DNA from: Prorocentrum cordatum
Taxonomy: Eukaryota; Sar; Dinophyceae; Prorocentrales; Prorocentraceae
Assembly (NCBI GenBank): GCA_963575745.1
Contig: CAUYUJ010015693.1
Span: forward strand, 677,932 to 741,931
Reading direction: 5' to 3'
DNA: 64,000 nt
The notes beneath the pieces were generated by a model. That model did no database searches. It worked only from the letters and a program-made list of their open reading frames with translations, and had not been told where the DNA came from. Position 1 is the first letter of the stretch; each line of letters starts with the position of its first letter. Shown here in pieces: positions 34,700 to 44,400 of this stretch. The position numbers and the translations under genes were made by a program.

Positions 34700-35050
34700 C
34701 TTCTTGGGGCTGTCCTGGGCTCCTTTGGGGCACTCGTGGGCCACCTTGGGGCCCTCTTGGGCCGTATTGGTGCCGTCTGAGGCCACTCTAGGCCGTTTGG
34801 TGAGTACCTTGCGGCTGTTTTGGGGGGCGTCTTGGGGCCCTCGTGGGCCATCTTGGGACCCCTTGGCATCGTCCTGGGCCTCTCTTGGTCTGTCCTGGAC
34901 CGTTGGGGGGGGGGCGTATCCGGGCCCTCATTGGAGCCGCCTTTTGCTCTTTGGAGAGGCAGTCTCGGAGCCCTTTGGGGGGGCGTTTGATTTCTCTTTT
35001 GCTCCTCCCACGCCCTCTTGGAGCCATCTTGAGCCGAGGCGCGCGGGAAA
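34700..35050. repeat. GGGGCCTCTTG-type minisatellite, copy 11
   Basis: Degenerate units end in GCGCGGGAAACTCAAAATATTC (about 35039), the A-rich core variant. Confidence 0.8.
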
Positions 35051-35715
35051 CTCAAAATATTCAAAAGTTGCGATGACAATCGAGCGTTCCATTCACTGTG
35101 GCGTTCCATTCGTTCTCTCTCTCTCTCTCTTTCCTTTCTCGTTCTGGTTAGTTTTCTCCCTCTCTCTCTCTCGTCTGGGGATCCTCGGGGGGGGATGGCG
35201 GAAGCACGCCCATAAGCGTGAGGAGAGGGGGTGCTTAGAAGATTTACAGTAGACTTACCAGACAGCACATGGCAGTCTAGTTCGCCTCAACGTGCCCGAG
35301 GTCGCGGTGGCGGATCAGTACTTACGCAGGCCGAAAGATTTTCCTCTTGAGCCCCACATGTCGGAAGCGACGCGCCGATCCCATCTGTTCTCCTCCCACC
35401 TCCTCTTGCCTCTTCCCTCATCCTTCCCCTCTTCATCCTGGGGAAACCCCCCTCCCCCTCTCCCACACCCGAAAAAGGATCCAATTGGATCCGTTGATGT
35501 TCTCATATTTTTAGTCCAAGAGGAAAAAAATTCGGCCTGGGGATGTATTCTCGAGCTGGGCAGCCTTTCTGTTGCCAAGGTCGGGCAGACGAACCCCACC
35601 CCCTTCTTTCCCACCGCCGGACCTTGGAAGCCTTGGTGGACTATGCCCGCATGATGTCCCGTCCTGCTCTTCCTCGTCCCCATCCTCCTGCCCGCTGCTC
35701 CCCCCCACTCCTCCG
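35051..35715. other. Unique sequence with CT runs; no supported gene
   Basis: CT runs at 35118-35135 and 35158-35172. Frames of 76-120 codons on the plus strand compete with a 347-codon minus frame (35315-36358) that mostly translates a minisatellite. Confidence 0.35.
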
Positions 35716-35719
35716 ATGG

Positions 35720-36130
35720 GGCCTCTTGGGACCCTCGTGGTGGCCATCGGCAGAACACGGGAGCGGTGCGTAGTAGTGCCCTTCCCCCCCGCAGGCCGTT
35801 AACAAATTGCCTCTTGGGGCTCGCATGGGCGCTCTTGGGGGCGTCTTTGGCCCCCTCGCGTGACTCTCTTGGGCCATCTTGGAGCCATGTTGAGGCCTCA
35901 GGAGCCTCTTGGAAGCGAAAAGGCGAGAACCCAACAAATATTGAGTTGTAATTGGTTTGGAACGGGGTTTGGGCCTCTCGGGGGCGTCTTGGGGCGGTTT
36001 TTGGGCTTCTTGGTGGCATGCCGGAGGCTTTCTTGAGCGATAGTGCGCCGTGTTGTGAGATCTTGGAGGCCAACTGGGGCAATTTGGGACCTCTTAGGGG
36101 CCACTCTGGACGCTCCAGCGCCTCGCGACT
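35720..36130. repeat. GGGGCCTCTTG-type minisatellite, copy 12
   Basis: Units with the core GGAAGCGAAAAGGCGAGAAC, CCAACAAATATTGAGTTG at 35908-35945. Confidence 0.8.
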
Positions 36131-36149
36131 GGGCCCGTCCAGACCCAGG

Positions 36150-36470
36150 GAAGGGGGGCGGAGGGGGAGAGGTGAACCTCTCCCCAAGGTTGTGATGCTC
36201 CAGCCTACTTTAGCCTTGATCACCAGAAAAAATTTCGAGCGCCCCAAAAAGTACCGAAACTCGATGGTTTTCACGTGTCGGGCCCTGGGAGACACTCGCC
36301 CGACACTGCTTCGACACTGTTTCGACACTCTTTTGACACTTTTCCGGGTGCTCGACATTATTTCTGAGATGCGGTCCTTAAGTAAGATGGGAACAACATA
36401 ACCCCAAGGGGAAGGAGGTTAGACGAACCAATTCCCTAAACCACCCACGCCCAAAGGGCTGGTGGGATTC
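36150..36470 (+). repeat. Dispersed CTGGTGG box element, copy 2
   Basis: GAGAGGTGAACCTCTCCCC at 36168, and GGAGGTTAGACGAACCAATT, CCCTAAACCACCCACGCCC, AAAGGGCTGGTGGG at 36412-36466. Between them lie GACACTGTTTC-type short repeats at 36290-36345. Compare 29040 and 62880. Confidence 0.55.
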
Positions 36471-36588
36471 AATGCGTTGGCCATCCCTCCCGCCTTCGCT
36501 CCCTCCCTCTCCATGGCCTGTGGGCGGCGCGTCTTCATCGTCGCTGTCCGACGACGATGCTGGCCAATGTTGAGGACGTCTTGTTCTG

Positions 36589-37293
36589 ATGATGCTGGAG
36601 CCGCTGGCGTCGCTGGCAGAACCGCCTGCTCGCCCTCTTTGCCGCCCTGAACATTATCGGCGGGAGCTGGCGGATCTGGTCGCTCTTTGGGCACACGCGT
36701 GGGCCGTGCCCAACACCGACGAGTGGTCGGTCCGCTGCGTGGACGGCATCTTCGAGCCCTTTGGCGGGAGCCCGCGCGGGGCCGTGGGCCCCTGGCGCAT
36801 CGAGCCCCAACATGCGAAGGAGACTCTCCGATGGGGTCTGCTTGAGCGGCTGGTGCGCATCAGCCATCGGGCGCGAGCGGCTCCGCACGCCATGGTCATG
36901 GCACGAGGACCGACGACGGGCGGTCACACGGATCCGAGCTCATAGCCGTGTGCGGCAGTTGGACTGGAGGCTCGACCCCTCCCGCACGCGGTGGGACGAG
37001 CGGAACGGCTGCCCTCAGACAAACATGCGACAAGCCCAACGCCGCCTTGCAGCACCGCTCCCCCTTCTTCGGCCTGGCCGTGTCGGGTCGCTCCGCCGGA
37101 GCAGTTCGACCTCGGCCCTGCCGGGGTCGACATGCAGGACGTCGGCGACCATCTCTACCCGCCCAATGAGACGGACGTGGCCCCCCCAGAATCCCCCGTT
37201 CTCAACTTTTCACCCACTGACGACGGCATTGCCAACATGAAACCAGACCACGAGGCAGCGCAGGCCGAGGAGTTTGAGGACAGCATGAGATAA
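36589..37293 (+). pseudogene. Coding-like fragments of unknown function, plus strand
   Basis: The frame from 36589 contains YRRELADLVALWAHAWAVPN and EWSVRCVDGIFEPFGG, then LRWGLLERLVRISHRA up to about 36900. These are Trp-rich and non-repetitive, as in real proteins. A second protein-like piece in another register, DMQDVGDHLYPPNETDVA, ends with HEAAQAEEFEDSMR and a stop at 37291. A clean intron joining them was not found, so the region may be decayed or carry assembly indels. No family is recognised. GC-rich minus-strand frames overlap it. Confidence 0.35.
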
Positions 37294-37369
37294 CAGTTTG
37301 CCGAACTGCACGAGGGTGATATCAATTACTCCGGAAGATACGCCTGCCATTTGGCGGCGCGCCCGGGGG

Positions 37370-37540
37370 GAAGCGAGAAGGGGGCAGGCTTTTTCAAGAG
37401 GCGGCGGGGTTTCTCCGAAATGGTCTGGCCTTCTGAGAAGCCGACTCTGTCTTCGGAAAAGGCTTGGACAACTTCTCAGAAGGCCGCAGGCCTTCCGAGA
37501 CTTCTGAGAAGGCCCACCCCTTCTGTATTACCCCCTGGAC
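37370..37540. repeat. Short dyads of CTTCTGAGAAGG
   Basis: CTTCTGAGAAG or CTTCTCAGAAGG occurs at 37430, 37470 and 37500, plus GGCCGCAGGCC. Each is a small palindrome. Confidence 0.5.
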
Positions 37541-37640
37541 TCGCCGCCGATATCACTTCGACACAAAAGAACAGCAGACTGCCGTCATGGGTTGAGAAGT
37601 TACTCTTGGTTGCGAATGCACTTCCTGAGCCTCACGCAGG

Positions 37641-38395
37641 TTGCGAAAAGATCCGCTCGCCTGGGTGATCCCTGCCCTGCCTGCCGCTGCGACCCCCGCC
37701 GCGAGCTCAGCCCGGGGCCTGGCGGCAGTGGTGGAGGACCTCTGCCCGCGGTCTGAGGCGAGCGAGATCCTGCCTGCGGCATGGGATCGCCGCCTCGATG
37801 GCAGCCCTCGTCCCCAGGTCGACCCAACCTCTTCCCGCGAACATGGCCTGCGCGACGACTCCGAGGCGGTGACCTTCTCCGAATGCAACGTCTCCGACAA
37901 CCTCTTCTCTTGTGCGCCACCTTCCCTGGGAGACGAGGATGTCCGCCCCAACCCGACGGCCGCGTCCCCCACTGCTCCTGCGGATTGGCATCCTGTTGCC
38001 AATGGTCTCGGCTTTACGAGCGCCTTCGTCGTGCATGACCTAATCGACAACCCTGCCAATGGACCCTGGCACCTGGAGGAAGGTGACAGTGTCCATGGCG
38101 ACGGCGCTGCGATGCACGCAGCCCTGTGAGCCAGAAGCCGCTCTCCACATGGTCACCGAATTTGGCCTGGAGCTCAACGAAGCGGGCGGCCAGCCCGACG
38201 AGCTCGACCTCGCGTTGCCCTCGCTCGAGAGCGGCTCCCAGCGCATCGACGACTCCGACGCCACCGAGGTGCCCCTGGACACCGCCGTCGGCCCGCTGAG
38301 AGGCGGAGCGCGAGGCGGACCCCGCCACACCGCCTCGGCACCTGCAGGCAGGATCCCGCCCCATCTGGTCGCTCGCTCCCTCTCCCACCCCTCTT
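37641..38395 (+). pseudogene. Coding-like region of unknown function with an apparent frameshift
   Basis: The frame from 37641 has mixed composition, with DDSEAVTFSECNVSDNLFSC and HPVANGLGFTSAFVVHDLID, and stops at 38129. A second frame takes over near 38120, with ALHMVTEFGLELNEAGGQPD and PSLESGSQRIDDSDATEVPL. The two would join if one C of a CCC run near 38115 were removed. The frame then runs into a CTC tract. This may be a continuation of the gene fragments at 36.6-37.3 kb on the same strand. No domain is recognised. Confidence 0.35.
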
Positions 38396-38482
38396 CCCCT
38401 CCTCCTCCTCCCCCTCCTCCTCCTCCTCCTCCTCCTCCTCCTCCTCCTCCTCCTCCTCCTCCTCCTCCTCCTCCTCCTCCTC
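38395..38482. repeat. CTC trinucleotide tract
   Basis: About 28 CTC units. Confidence 0.97.
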
Positions 38483-38633
38483 CCCGTCGGCCCATGGGGG
38501 CTCCGACGCCTGGCCAGAGGCCGACTCCCTGCAGCACGCGTTTTCGGGGTGCCCTTCGGCGCGCGGCGCGGCAGCGCGCACCGAAGACGTGATCGCGGCC
38601 ATCCGTGGTCCCGCGGTCCTGCGGTGGGCGGGG

Positions 38634-38828
38634 GGGAGGAGGAGGAGGAGGAGGAGGAGGAGGAGGAGGAGGAGGAGGAGGAGGAGGAGGAGGAGGACGA
38701 TGGGGGAGGAGGAGGGGGGAGGAGGAGGAGGAGGGAGGAGGAGGAGGAGGAGGAGGAGAAGAGGAGGAGGAGGAGGGAGGAGGAGGAGGAGGAGGAGGAG
38801 GAGGGAGGAGGAGGAGGGAGGAGGAGGC
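38634..38828. repeat. GAG/GGA trinucleotide tract
   Basis: About 60 imperfect GGA units, about 150 bases right of a CTC tract. The two could pair as a long imperfect hairpin of low complexity. Confidence 0.95.
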
Positions 38829-39339
38829 CAAGACCCGAGGCCAGGCGCCAAGACCCGAGGCCAGGCGGCCAGCGCCCTCCAGAGGAGCGGTTGCTCAAAG
38901 AGGCTGCGCGCGCGAACCACGGCTACGTTGTATGGTAGACCTCCCGCAGGCTGGGTGCACGATGCGGAGGTGCCCCGGAGGCGCCCCAGGCTGACGTCGT
39001 GCTGTCCCAGGAGGGCATCGTGCGCGGGGCTGGTGCAGCGTTGGGGCGTGGCGGCGCTGCCACTCCTTCGACGTTTCGCGCCGTTCTGTGGCGCCGAGGA
39101 CAGCGTGACCTTGCGCACCGCGTGGACAAGATCTGCGAGGTTTGGCGGTACGCCGCACCCCGAAGAGGACGACTTGATCCAAATAGTCTCTGCTGCGGTC
39201 CAGCCCAAGTGACACAAGACGGAGTCGAGCGAGCATCCCATCGGACAAGGAGTCGAACTTCGGCGCGCACCTCTTGGGTGGCAACGGCGTTGCCACGTCT
39301 TCTGCCACATGGCCATCGCCCTGGGCAACGGTCCTCCGA

Positions 39340-39667
39340 GGGTGTTGCCATCAGGGCTGGTCGGTCCACCGAAATTGATGCCTTCGGGGCCGAGACCCAC
39401 ACCGCGCTCAGGGTCGCAAGCGATAGGAGCGACTCGTTGCATTTCCCGCTGAAGGCTATGGACGTGACGTCGTCTACGGTTGACATCGACGGAGGTGAGG
39501 TGTCGGACGGTAGCAAGCCGCTGGCGAAGGCTCGGGCGTTCTGCGCCGCCAAGTGGGGCCCCGCGCACCACGGCAGTGGCATGTCCGAACGTCCGGCGGA
39601 GGCCGAGCGCAAGATCAAAGCGCTGCTCGTTCGGACGGCCCAGATCGCAACCGATATGTTCTGCTAG
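39340..39667 (+). CDS. Possible exon of unknown function
   Basis: The 3' part of a plus frame ending with a stop at 39665 is non-repetitive: IDAFGAETHTALRVASDRSD, SLHFPLKAMDVTSSTVDIDG and AERKIKALLVRTAQIATDMF. The minus strand has an equally long frame (38923-39618), so the strand is uncertain. No family is recognised. Confidence 0.3.
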
Positions 39668-40229
39668 GTGCGAGGTGGCCTCGGACCCGGAAGAGCGGCT
39701 CGGGCCAGTTCGGCCCGTCGACGAGGTCGGCCCGGGTGGGCAAGGACCTCATGGTGGACGCAGACCCGATGAAGCTGCATGATTTTGTGCGGCCCGTCGC
39801 GGTGGCCATAGATTGTGGAACCGATCGTGCCCGTCGTCCCACAATCGAGCGCAGCGAAGCCGCATTAGGTTTCCCTGAGCAGCGCCTTCGTGACCGAGGT
39901 GGGCTCGCAAAAGGGCCAAGGTCCTGACCAGCACCTAATCGAGCTCGAATCGAGCAAGGAGGCACAGCGCAACAATGTGTTCGAGACCGAGCCACCTAGC
40001 GGTGCTGCCGTGAACGGTTGGTCCCCTCACGCGGGATGCTGGCTTGCACGCACCCCCGCGCCCCGAGTGGATTCAGACCATCTTTCTCCGCATGGTTTGT
40101 CCTCCTCCTCCTCCTCGTCCTCCTCGACCCCTTCCACACGACTGTCGTTCCAATCCTCAGCATATGCCTCCTCATCCTCCTATTTCTCTACATCCTCCAT
40201 GTCATCCCCACGGGCAGCCGAGTCCTCTA

Positions 40230-40405
40230 CAGTAGGGGTCTTGAAGAAGGAACCCTTTTCATTGGGGAGGGGCTCGGTGTTCCTTGATTCTTTCAAAGTT
40301 TGCCTCGGGTTTTCCTGAGGTTTTCCATGGAAAATCGAGGTTGAACTTATGGGAAATAGGGGCCTCGTTCCTTATTTAGGATTCCTTGGGTCAACGCCCC
40401 GACTG
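40230..40405. mobile_element. Tc1/mariner-like MITE, copy 3
   Basis: 176 bp, from CAGTAGGGGTCTTGAAGAAG to GGGTCAACGCCCCGACTG, flanked by TA on both sides. The interior shares AAGGAACC, GGGCTCGGTGTTCCTT and CCTCGTTCCTTATTTAG with copies 1 and 2. It is more diverged from them than they are from each other. Confidence 0.7.
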
Positions 40406-40598
40406 TATCCGCTGCGGCCGCGCACAGGACAGGAAGGGCAAGAAGGTGGTCACCCGGATAATCACCGACCTGTCCGCGAAACGGCCCATCCTAGAGATGG
40501 TCATGGCGAGGACGGCCCCGGATCGCGAAGACAGGGGAGGAGCGTGTCACTATCGATGAACTATCGGGGGCGGAAAAGGGGGGTGATGACTAGGGGGG

Positions 40599-40633
40599 GG
40601 GGGATATCATGGCGGGGGCCATGATATCTCCCC
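40599..40633. repeat. Short perfect hairpin
   Basis: GGGGATATCATGGC, a GGGG loop, then GCCATGATATCTCCCC. Confidence 0.7.
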
Positions 40634-40789
40634 AGATTTCATGGCGCCTCTTCTTATTACCTAACAGCGTAGACTGATAGGTTTCTAGTTGACTCAAAAG
40701 AGCTCACAGATCACTCCACAGGGGGGTCCGGGCAGGCGTTGGGAGTTGCCGGCCGGGCCTGTGCCGGGCTCGTTTTTCACCAACAATCA

Positions 40790-41110
40790 CACACTTCGTG
40801 CTCGTCGACCTCTCAGAACCCCATTCCCAGGCCACATTCTGAATAACCGGATGCAACAGTCACACACTTGGTGCTCTTCGACTTCCCAGAACTCCATTCC
40901 CGGGCCACATTTTGAATGCCCGGAGCCAACTGTAGGCCACTTCGTGCTCTTCGATTTCCCAGAACTCCATTCCCGGGCCACATTTTGGATGCCCGGAGCC
41001 AACTGTAGGCCACTTCGTGGTCTTCGAGTTCCCAGAACTCCATTCCCGGGCCACATTTTGGATGCCCGGAGCCAACTGTAGGCCACTTCGTGGTCTTCGA
41101 GTTCCCAGAA
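40790..41110 (+). repeat. 73-bp satellite, left array
   Basis: CCACTTCGTGGTCTTCGAGT, CCCAGAACTCCATTCCCGGG and ATGCCCGGAGCCAACTGTAG recur with unit starts at 40937, 41010 and 41083; older units lie to the left. The same satellite, in the same orientation, lies at 56318-56608. Confidence 0.9.
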
Positions 41111-41185
41111 CCCAGAGGTCCAACCGATAACGAAATGTTATCCGGTGGTTTGGTGGTTATCAGGGGATGTTCCCGGTAACCTGGT
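41111..41185 (+). repeat. GTTATC module, left
   Basis: Begins CCCAGAGGTCCAACCGATAA, then ATGTTATCCGG and GGTTATCAGGGG, GGTAACC. Its reverse complement aligns with the module at 56222-56317. Confidence 0.6.
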
Positions 41186-41289
41186 GCAGTTACGAAAATG
41201 ATGCATGCTGGCATAATGTAGATTGCAGACACATTTTCGTACATACGCAATTAATATTGGGCTGTTGAGTTGTAAACTCACCAAACGCA

Positions 41290-41335
41290 ATGCTTGAGCC
41301 AACGTAATTGTATGATTGAGCCAAAATGGCATCGC
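41290..41335 (-). other. Two spliced-leader-like segments
   Basis: On the minus strand GCCATTTTGGCTCAA (15 bases) matches the 3' part of the dinoflagellate spliced leader, and 13 bases later TTGGCTCAAG matches its last 10 bases. No GT donor follows the first, so this is not a spliced-leader RNA gene. It looks like a relic of a trans-spliced mRNA copied back into DNA. Confidence 0.5.
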
Positions 41336-41344
41336 TTCAAGGGG

Positions 41345-41605
41345 CAGGAGGAGGAGGAGGAGGAGGAGGAGGAGGAGGAGGAGGGGGGAGGGGGAGGGGG
41401 GAGGAGGAGGGGGAGAGGGGGAGGGGACAAGGAGGAGGAGGAGGAGGAGGAGGAGGAGGAGGAGGACTAGGAGGAGGGGGATGAGCAGGAGACGTTGGAC
41501 GCAGCAGAGGATGAAAAAGAAGAGGAGGAGGAGGAGGAGGAGGAGAGGAGGAGGAGGAGGAGGAGGAGAGAGAGGAGGGGAGGAGGAGGAGGAAGGGGTA
41601 TAGGA
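41345..41605. repeat. GAG/GGA trinucleotide tract
   Basis: About 80 imperfect GGA units. Confidence 0.95.
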
Positions 41606-41647
41606 AAACGCACTCCAAAACACAGACTTTCAATGAGGCCTTGACGT

Positions 41648-41975
41648 CCTCCTCCTCCTCCCTCTCTCCTCCTCCCCTCTCCTCCTCCTCCTCCTCCCCC
41701 TCCTCTTCATCCTCCTCCTCCCTCATCCTCCTCCTCCCACTCCTCCTCCTCATCCCTCCTCTCCTGCCCCCTCCTCCTGATCGTCCTGGTCATACTCAGT
41801 TTCTTTTGCAAATCCTCATTCTCCTCCTTCTCCTCCTCCTCATCCTGCCTCCTGCCTCCTCCTCCTCCTCCTCCTCCTCCTTCTCCTCCTCCTCCTCTGC
41901 TCCTCCACTGCATGTTCTCCTCCTCGTCCTGCTGCTGCTCCTCATCATCCTCATCCTCCTCTTCCTCATCCTCAT
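41648..41975. repeat. CTC/CATCCTC trinucleotide tract
   Basis: Imperfect CTC and CATCCTC repeats. Together with the GAG tract to its left it forms complementary low-complexity arms. Confidence 0.95.
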
Positions 41976-41999
41976 CGTCCGTCTCCTCAGCGTCATCCC

Positions 42000-42930
42000 T
42001 CTGTTCTGCGATGCGTTCCTCACCGCGCGGCGGATAGCCTTGAAAAATACAAAGAGAATCAGGCAGGTCCAGGAAATCCCAGGGGGGGCCCAGGTGGTCC
42101 CAGGAGGCACCAGGACGTCTCAGGAGGCACCAGGATGCTTCACGATTTTGAGGAAGACGGTGCAGGGAGGGCCAATCAGTGAACGCCAGCGCTGTCAAGA
42201 CACAATTGCGGTGGTATCGGTCGCAACCAGCTCGCTATTCATAGGTTTCAATTGTTGTAAGAACGTGTTTAGTTAGATAACCTGTGCTATATTAGATCGC
42301 TGAGGTGCCGAGACGTCGCGCGTGCACCCCAGCCAGGGGATTGAGGGGGGGGACGGGGGGGGGAGGGGGGGCACGAGGAAGAGGACGATACTGAGGAGGA
42401 GGAGGAGGAGGAGGATGAGGAGGGGATAAGGGGACAGGATGAGGTGGACGACATTACGGGGACACGACGCAAGTACGGTCCCCGTCCATCGCCATTGCCA
42501 CAGCCTTGAGAATTGTTGTGTGTATGTTGTGTTTTCTCGTCGTGTCGTATCCAACTCATCATTCCCCATCCTCAATCATTCCATTCTTTTTCCTCCAATA
42601 CATCCCCATTACATTTATGTTGTATCGCGTGCGATTCGCTTTGGGCATCCTCAATGAATATGCGAGTGTTTCACGCACTATATTCATAACCCCGACGCAG
42701 AATAGTTATTTGCAAAATCTATCCCTATAGTCGATACGGTGGAACGGCGCGGTTGTCATGTACGCCTCGGGCGTCATGATTGTATGTACCGCAACATCCC
42801 ATCGTCAAAACCATTGGGATTGAATTCGCTATGACTTATTTTGAGTTCCACTCACATGATTAATGACAACATGTTCGCACTCGAACAGGCCACATTGCAG
42901 TCGCTCGCGCGGCGTGCCCACGCGTGAATT
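42000..42930. other. 3' flank of the gene block; no gene supported
   Basis: Includes a repeated CAGGAGGCACCAGGA (42100-42135), a G run, and a GAG tract (42392-42425). The AT-richer stretch 42560-42860 has no open frame of note. It is directly downstream of the methyltransferase-like gene. Confidence 0.4.
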
Positions 42931-42934
42931 GAAA

Positions 42935-44400
42935 TCACAACCAACAAGGCAATGCAGCCGCAGCGGCCGCACTCGAGCTCAGATGGGCGGCCGCGATATC
43001 AGCGACAAGCTCAGCAAACCTAGAAGGATATTCTTGCGTGGCCTTCATTGCATCACCATTCTTAGACACCCACTTGTCTTTGCACCAACCCTTTGCACGA
43101 GGCTGAGAAGACGGCTTCTTTATAGTTGATTGGACAACTGCATACAATTTGGCGCCACCGAGTGCCACTTGCGCTTGGCGCCGAGACATCGACAGCTGAA
43201 TTATGTCGGTGGTGCTAATGGTGGTCCACAGCTCGAGTGGTTTCACCGTCGGACTCCCGAACGCTCCCAAATGAGTAACCATGCGGGTCGCCGCCGTGAT
43301 ACTAAACGAGTCTCGCACATGCTGCACATGATACAGCAGGCTGTTCAGTGGTTGTTCCACCACAAAATGCACACGCCGAGTATGGGCCAGAACCAGCATA
43401 TGTGACCTCTGGGCACATCAATGATTTGAATCAGTATTTCAATGGAAATACCGGCCGACGAGGGGCTCCATCGCAAAGTCCATCGCGATGGAGTTCGCGA
43501 TGGACCCCCCCGTCGGCGATTGTCAAATCTTTCCATATCAGTGGGGCTGTGACGGCACATTAGGATATCATTAGTGAGCGATCGGATGTTAGTGGCTTGC
43601 ATCGATTGGTCCCTGAGAGGCGACCACCATACATATGAAAAACACCACCGAGTTTGAACCGGATTCCGAGGGCCACAGAATTCCACACGCCGACCTATAT
43701 CCACTCGTTCGCGTCGAGGTGATCCGATTTCATTTCATAATATATTGTATCATCGATGCGTCACTGAAAGAAGATCGATTCGAATCCAGCGTGGCGTCGA
43801 TACATGATGCCCCACCGAAAAACACAGAATGCTCATTTATGTCAACCCCGATCACAGCAACTGAGAAATGAAGTTCGCCTCGCGGACGTCCACGCGATTG
43901 CTGAGGTGCCCGAGCGGGTTGTTGGTCGACCTCAGCGCGTGGTGGTTGCACATCTGGCCCCAGGTGCTGCACTGGGGGCTGAACCATACAAGGCCAGAGT
44001 CCACTACAGATGCCACCATCCATAAGCAGTATAACATTCCCACAAGAGTACACGCATCATGCCAGCTGTGCTTGTCGCGCTCGAGATAGTGCGATGAAAA
44101 CCCTTTCGATCTCATTGCACGTGCGATGGAAGCTTTCCCTGCGAACACTTCGAACAATGCCGTGGTCCGAGGGATTCGCGGAAGCTCGTCAGTGATACGT
44201 TGGATAGCAAGTTGCAGAACAATGTTCGGAGTGTCCATAATATCATCGCACAGCAGCTCATTTAAACCAACTGCTGTTGAGGAGGCCCAAAGAAAACCCA
44301 TCACGTGCACGTCTCCACCATCTGCGTCAATAGGGGGGCCAGCCGAGAAAGAAAGCATCGCAACAATCAGGAGCGCTGTCGAGCGGCAAGGCGGGAACAT
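42935..44400 (-). CDS. Methyltransferase-like protein, 2 exons, 338 aa
   Basis: Exon 1 runs 44400-43856 and exon 2 43406-42935; the 449-nt intron (GT-AG) keeps the frame (phase 2). Residues 82-89 read LFEVFAGK, like motif I of C5-cytosine methyltransferases, with E107 in place of the acidic motif II residue. SPQCSTW (141-147) sits where the catalytic PPC loop is expected and keeps a cysteine. VVEQP (197-201) resembles motif VI, and HLGAFGSPTVKP (227-238) resembles the late conserved segment of phage C5-type enzymes. The C-terminus contains KATQEYPSRFAELVADIA. This fits an SAM-dependent fold, but the altered PQC makes catalysis uncertain. Similar proteins of unknown function are, from memory, common in dinoflagellates. 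The gene follows the transposase on the same strand, which suggests a shared mobile origin. A palindrome lies in the intron. Confidence 0.6.
43407..43855 (-). other. Intron of the methyltransferase-like gene
   Basis: Donor CT|GTGATC and acceptor CAGAG|GTC, inferred from frame and from continuity of the protein motifs on both sides (ANFISQLL to AHTRRVHFVVEQP). It carries the extended palindrome at 43455-43516. Confidence 0.55.
43455..43516. repeat. 38-bp palindrome, copy 1, with extended stem
   Basis: Core 43467-43504: TCCATCGC, then AAAG, TCCATCGCGATGGA, GTTC, GCGATGGA. Outer CCGACGAGGGG and CCCCCCCGTCGG lengthen the stem to about 62 bp. Confidence 0.85.

Noticed and set aside
38174-39571. 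465-codon minus frame
   Set aside because: Its middle is a GGA/CTC tract, and the plus-strand frames in its non-repeat parts look more protein-like. The strand cannot be settled for 38.9-39.6 kb.
41290-41335. Spliced-leader RNA gene
   Set aside because: The leader match lacks its first bases and is not followed by a GT donor or Sm-like site.
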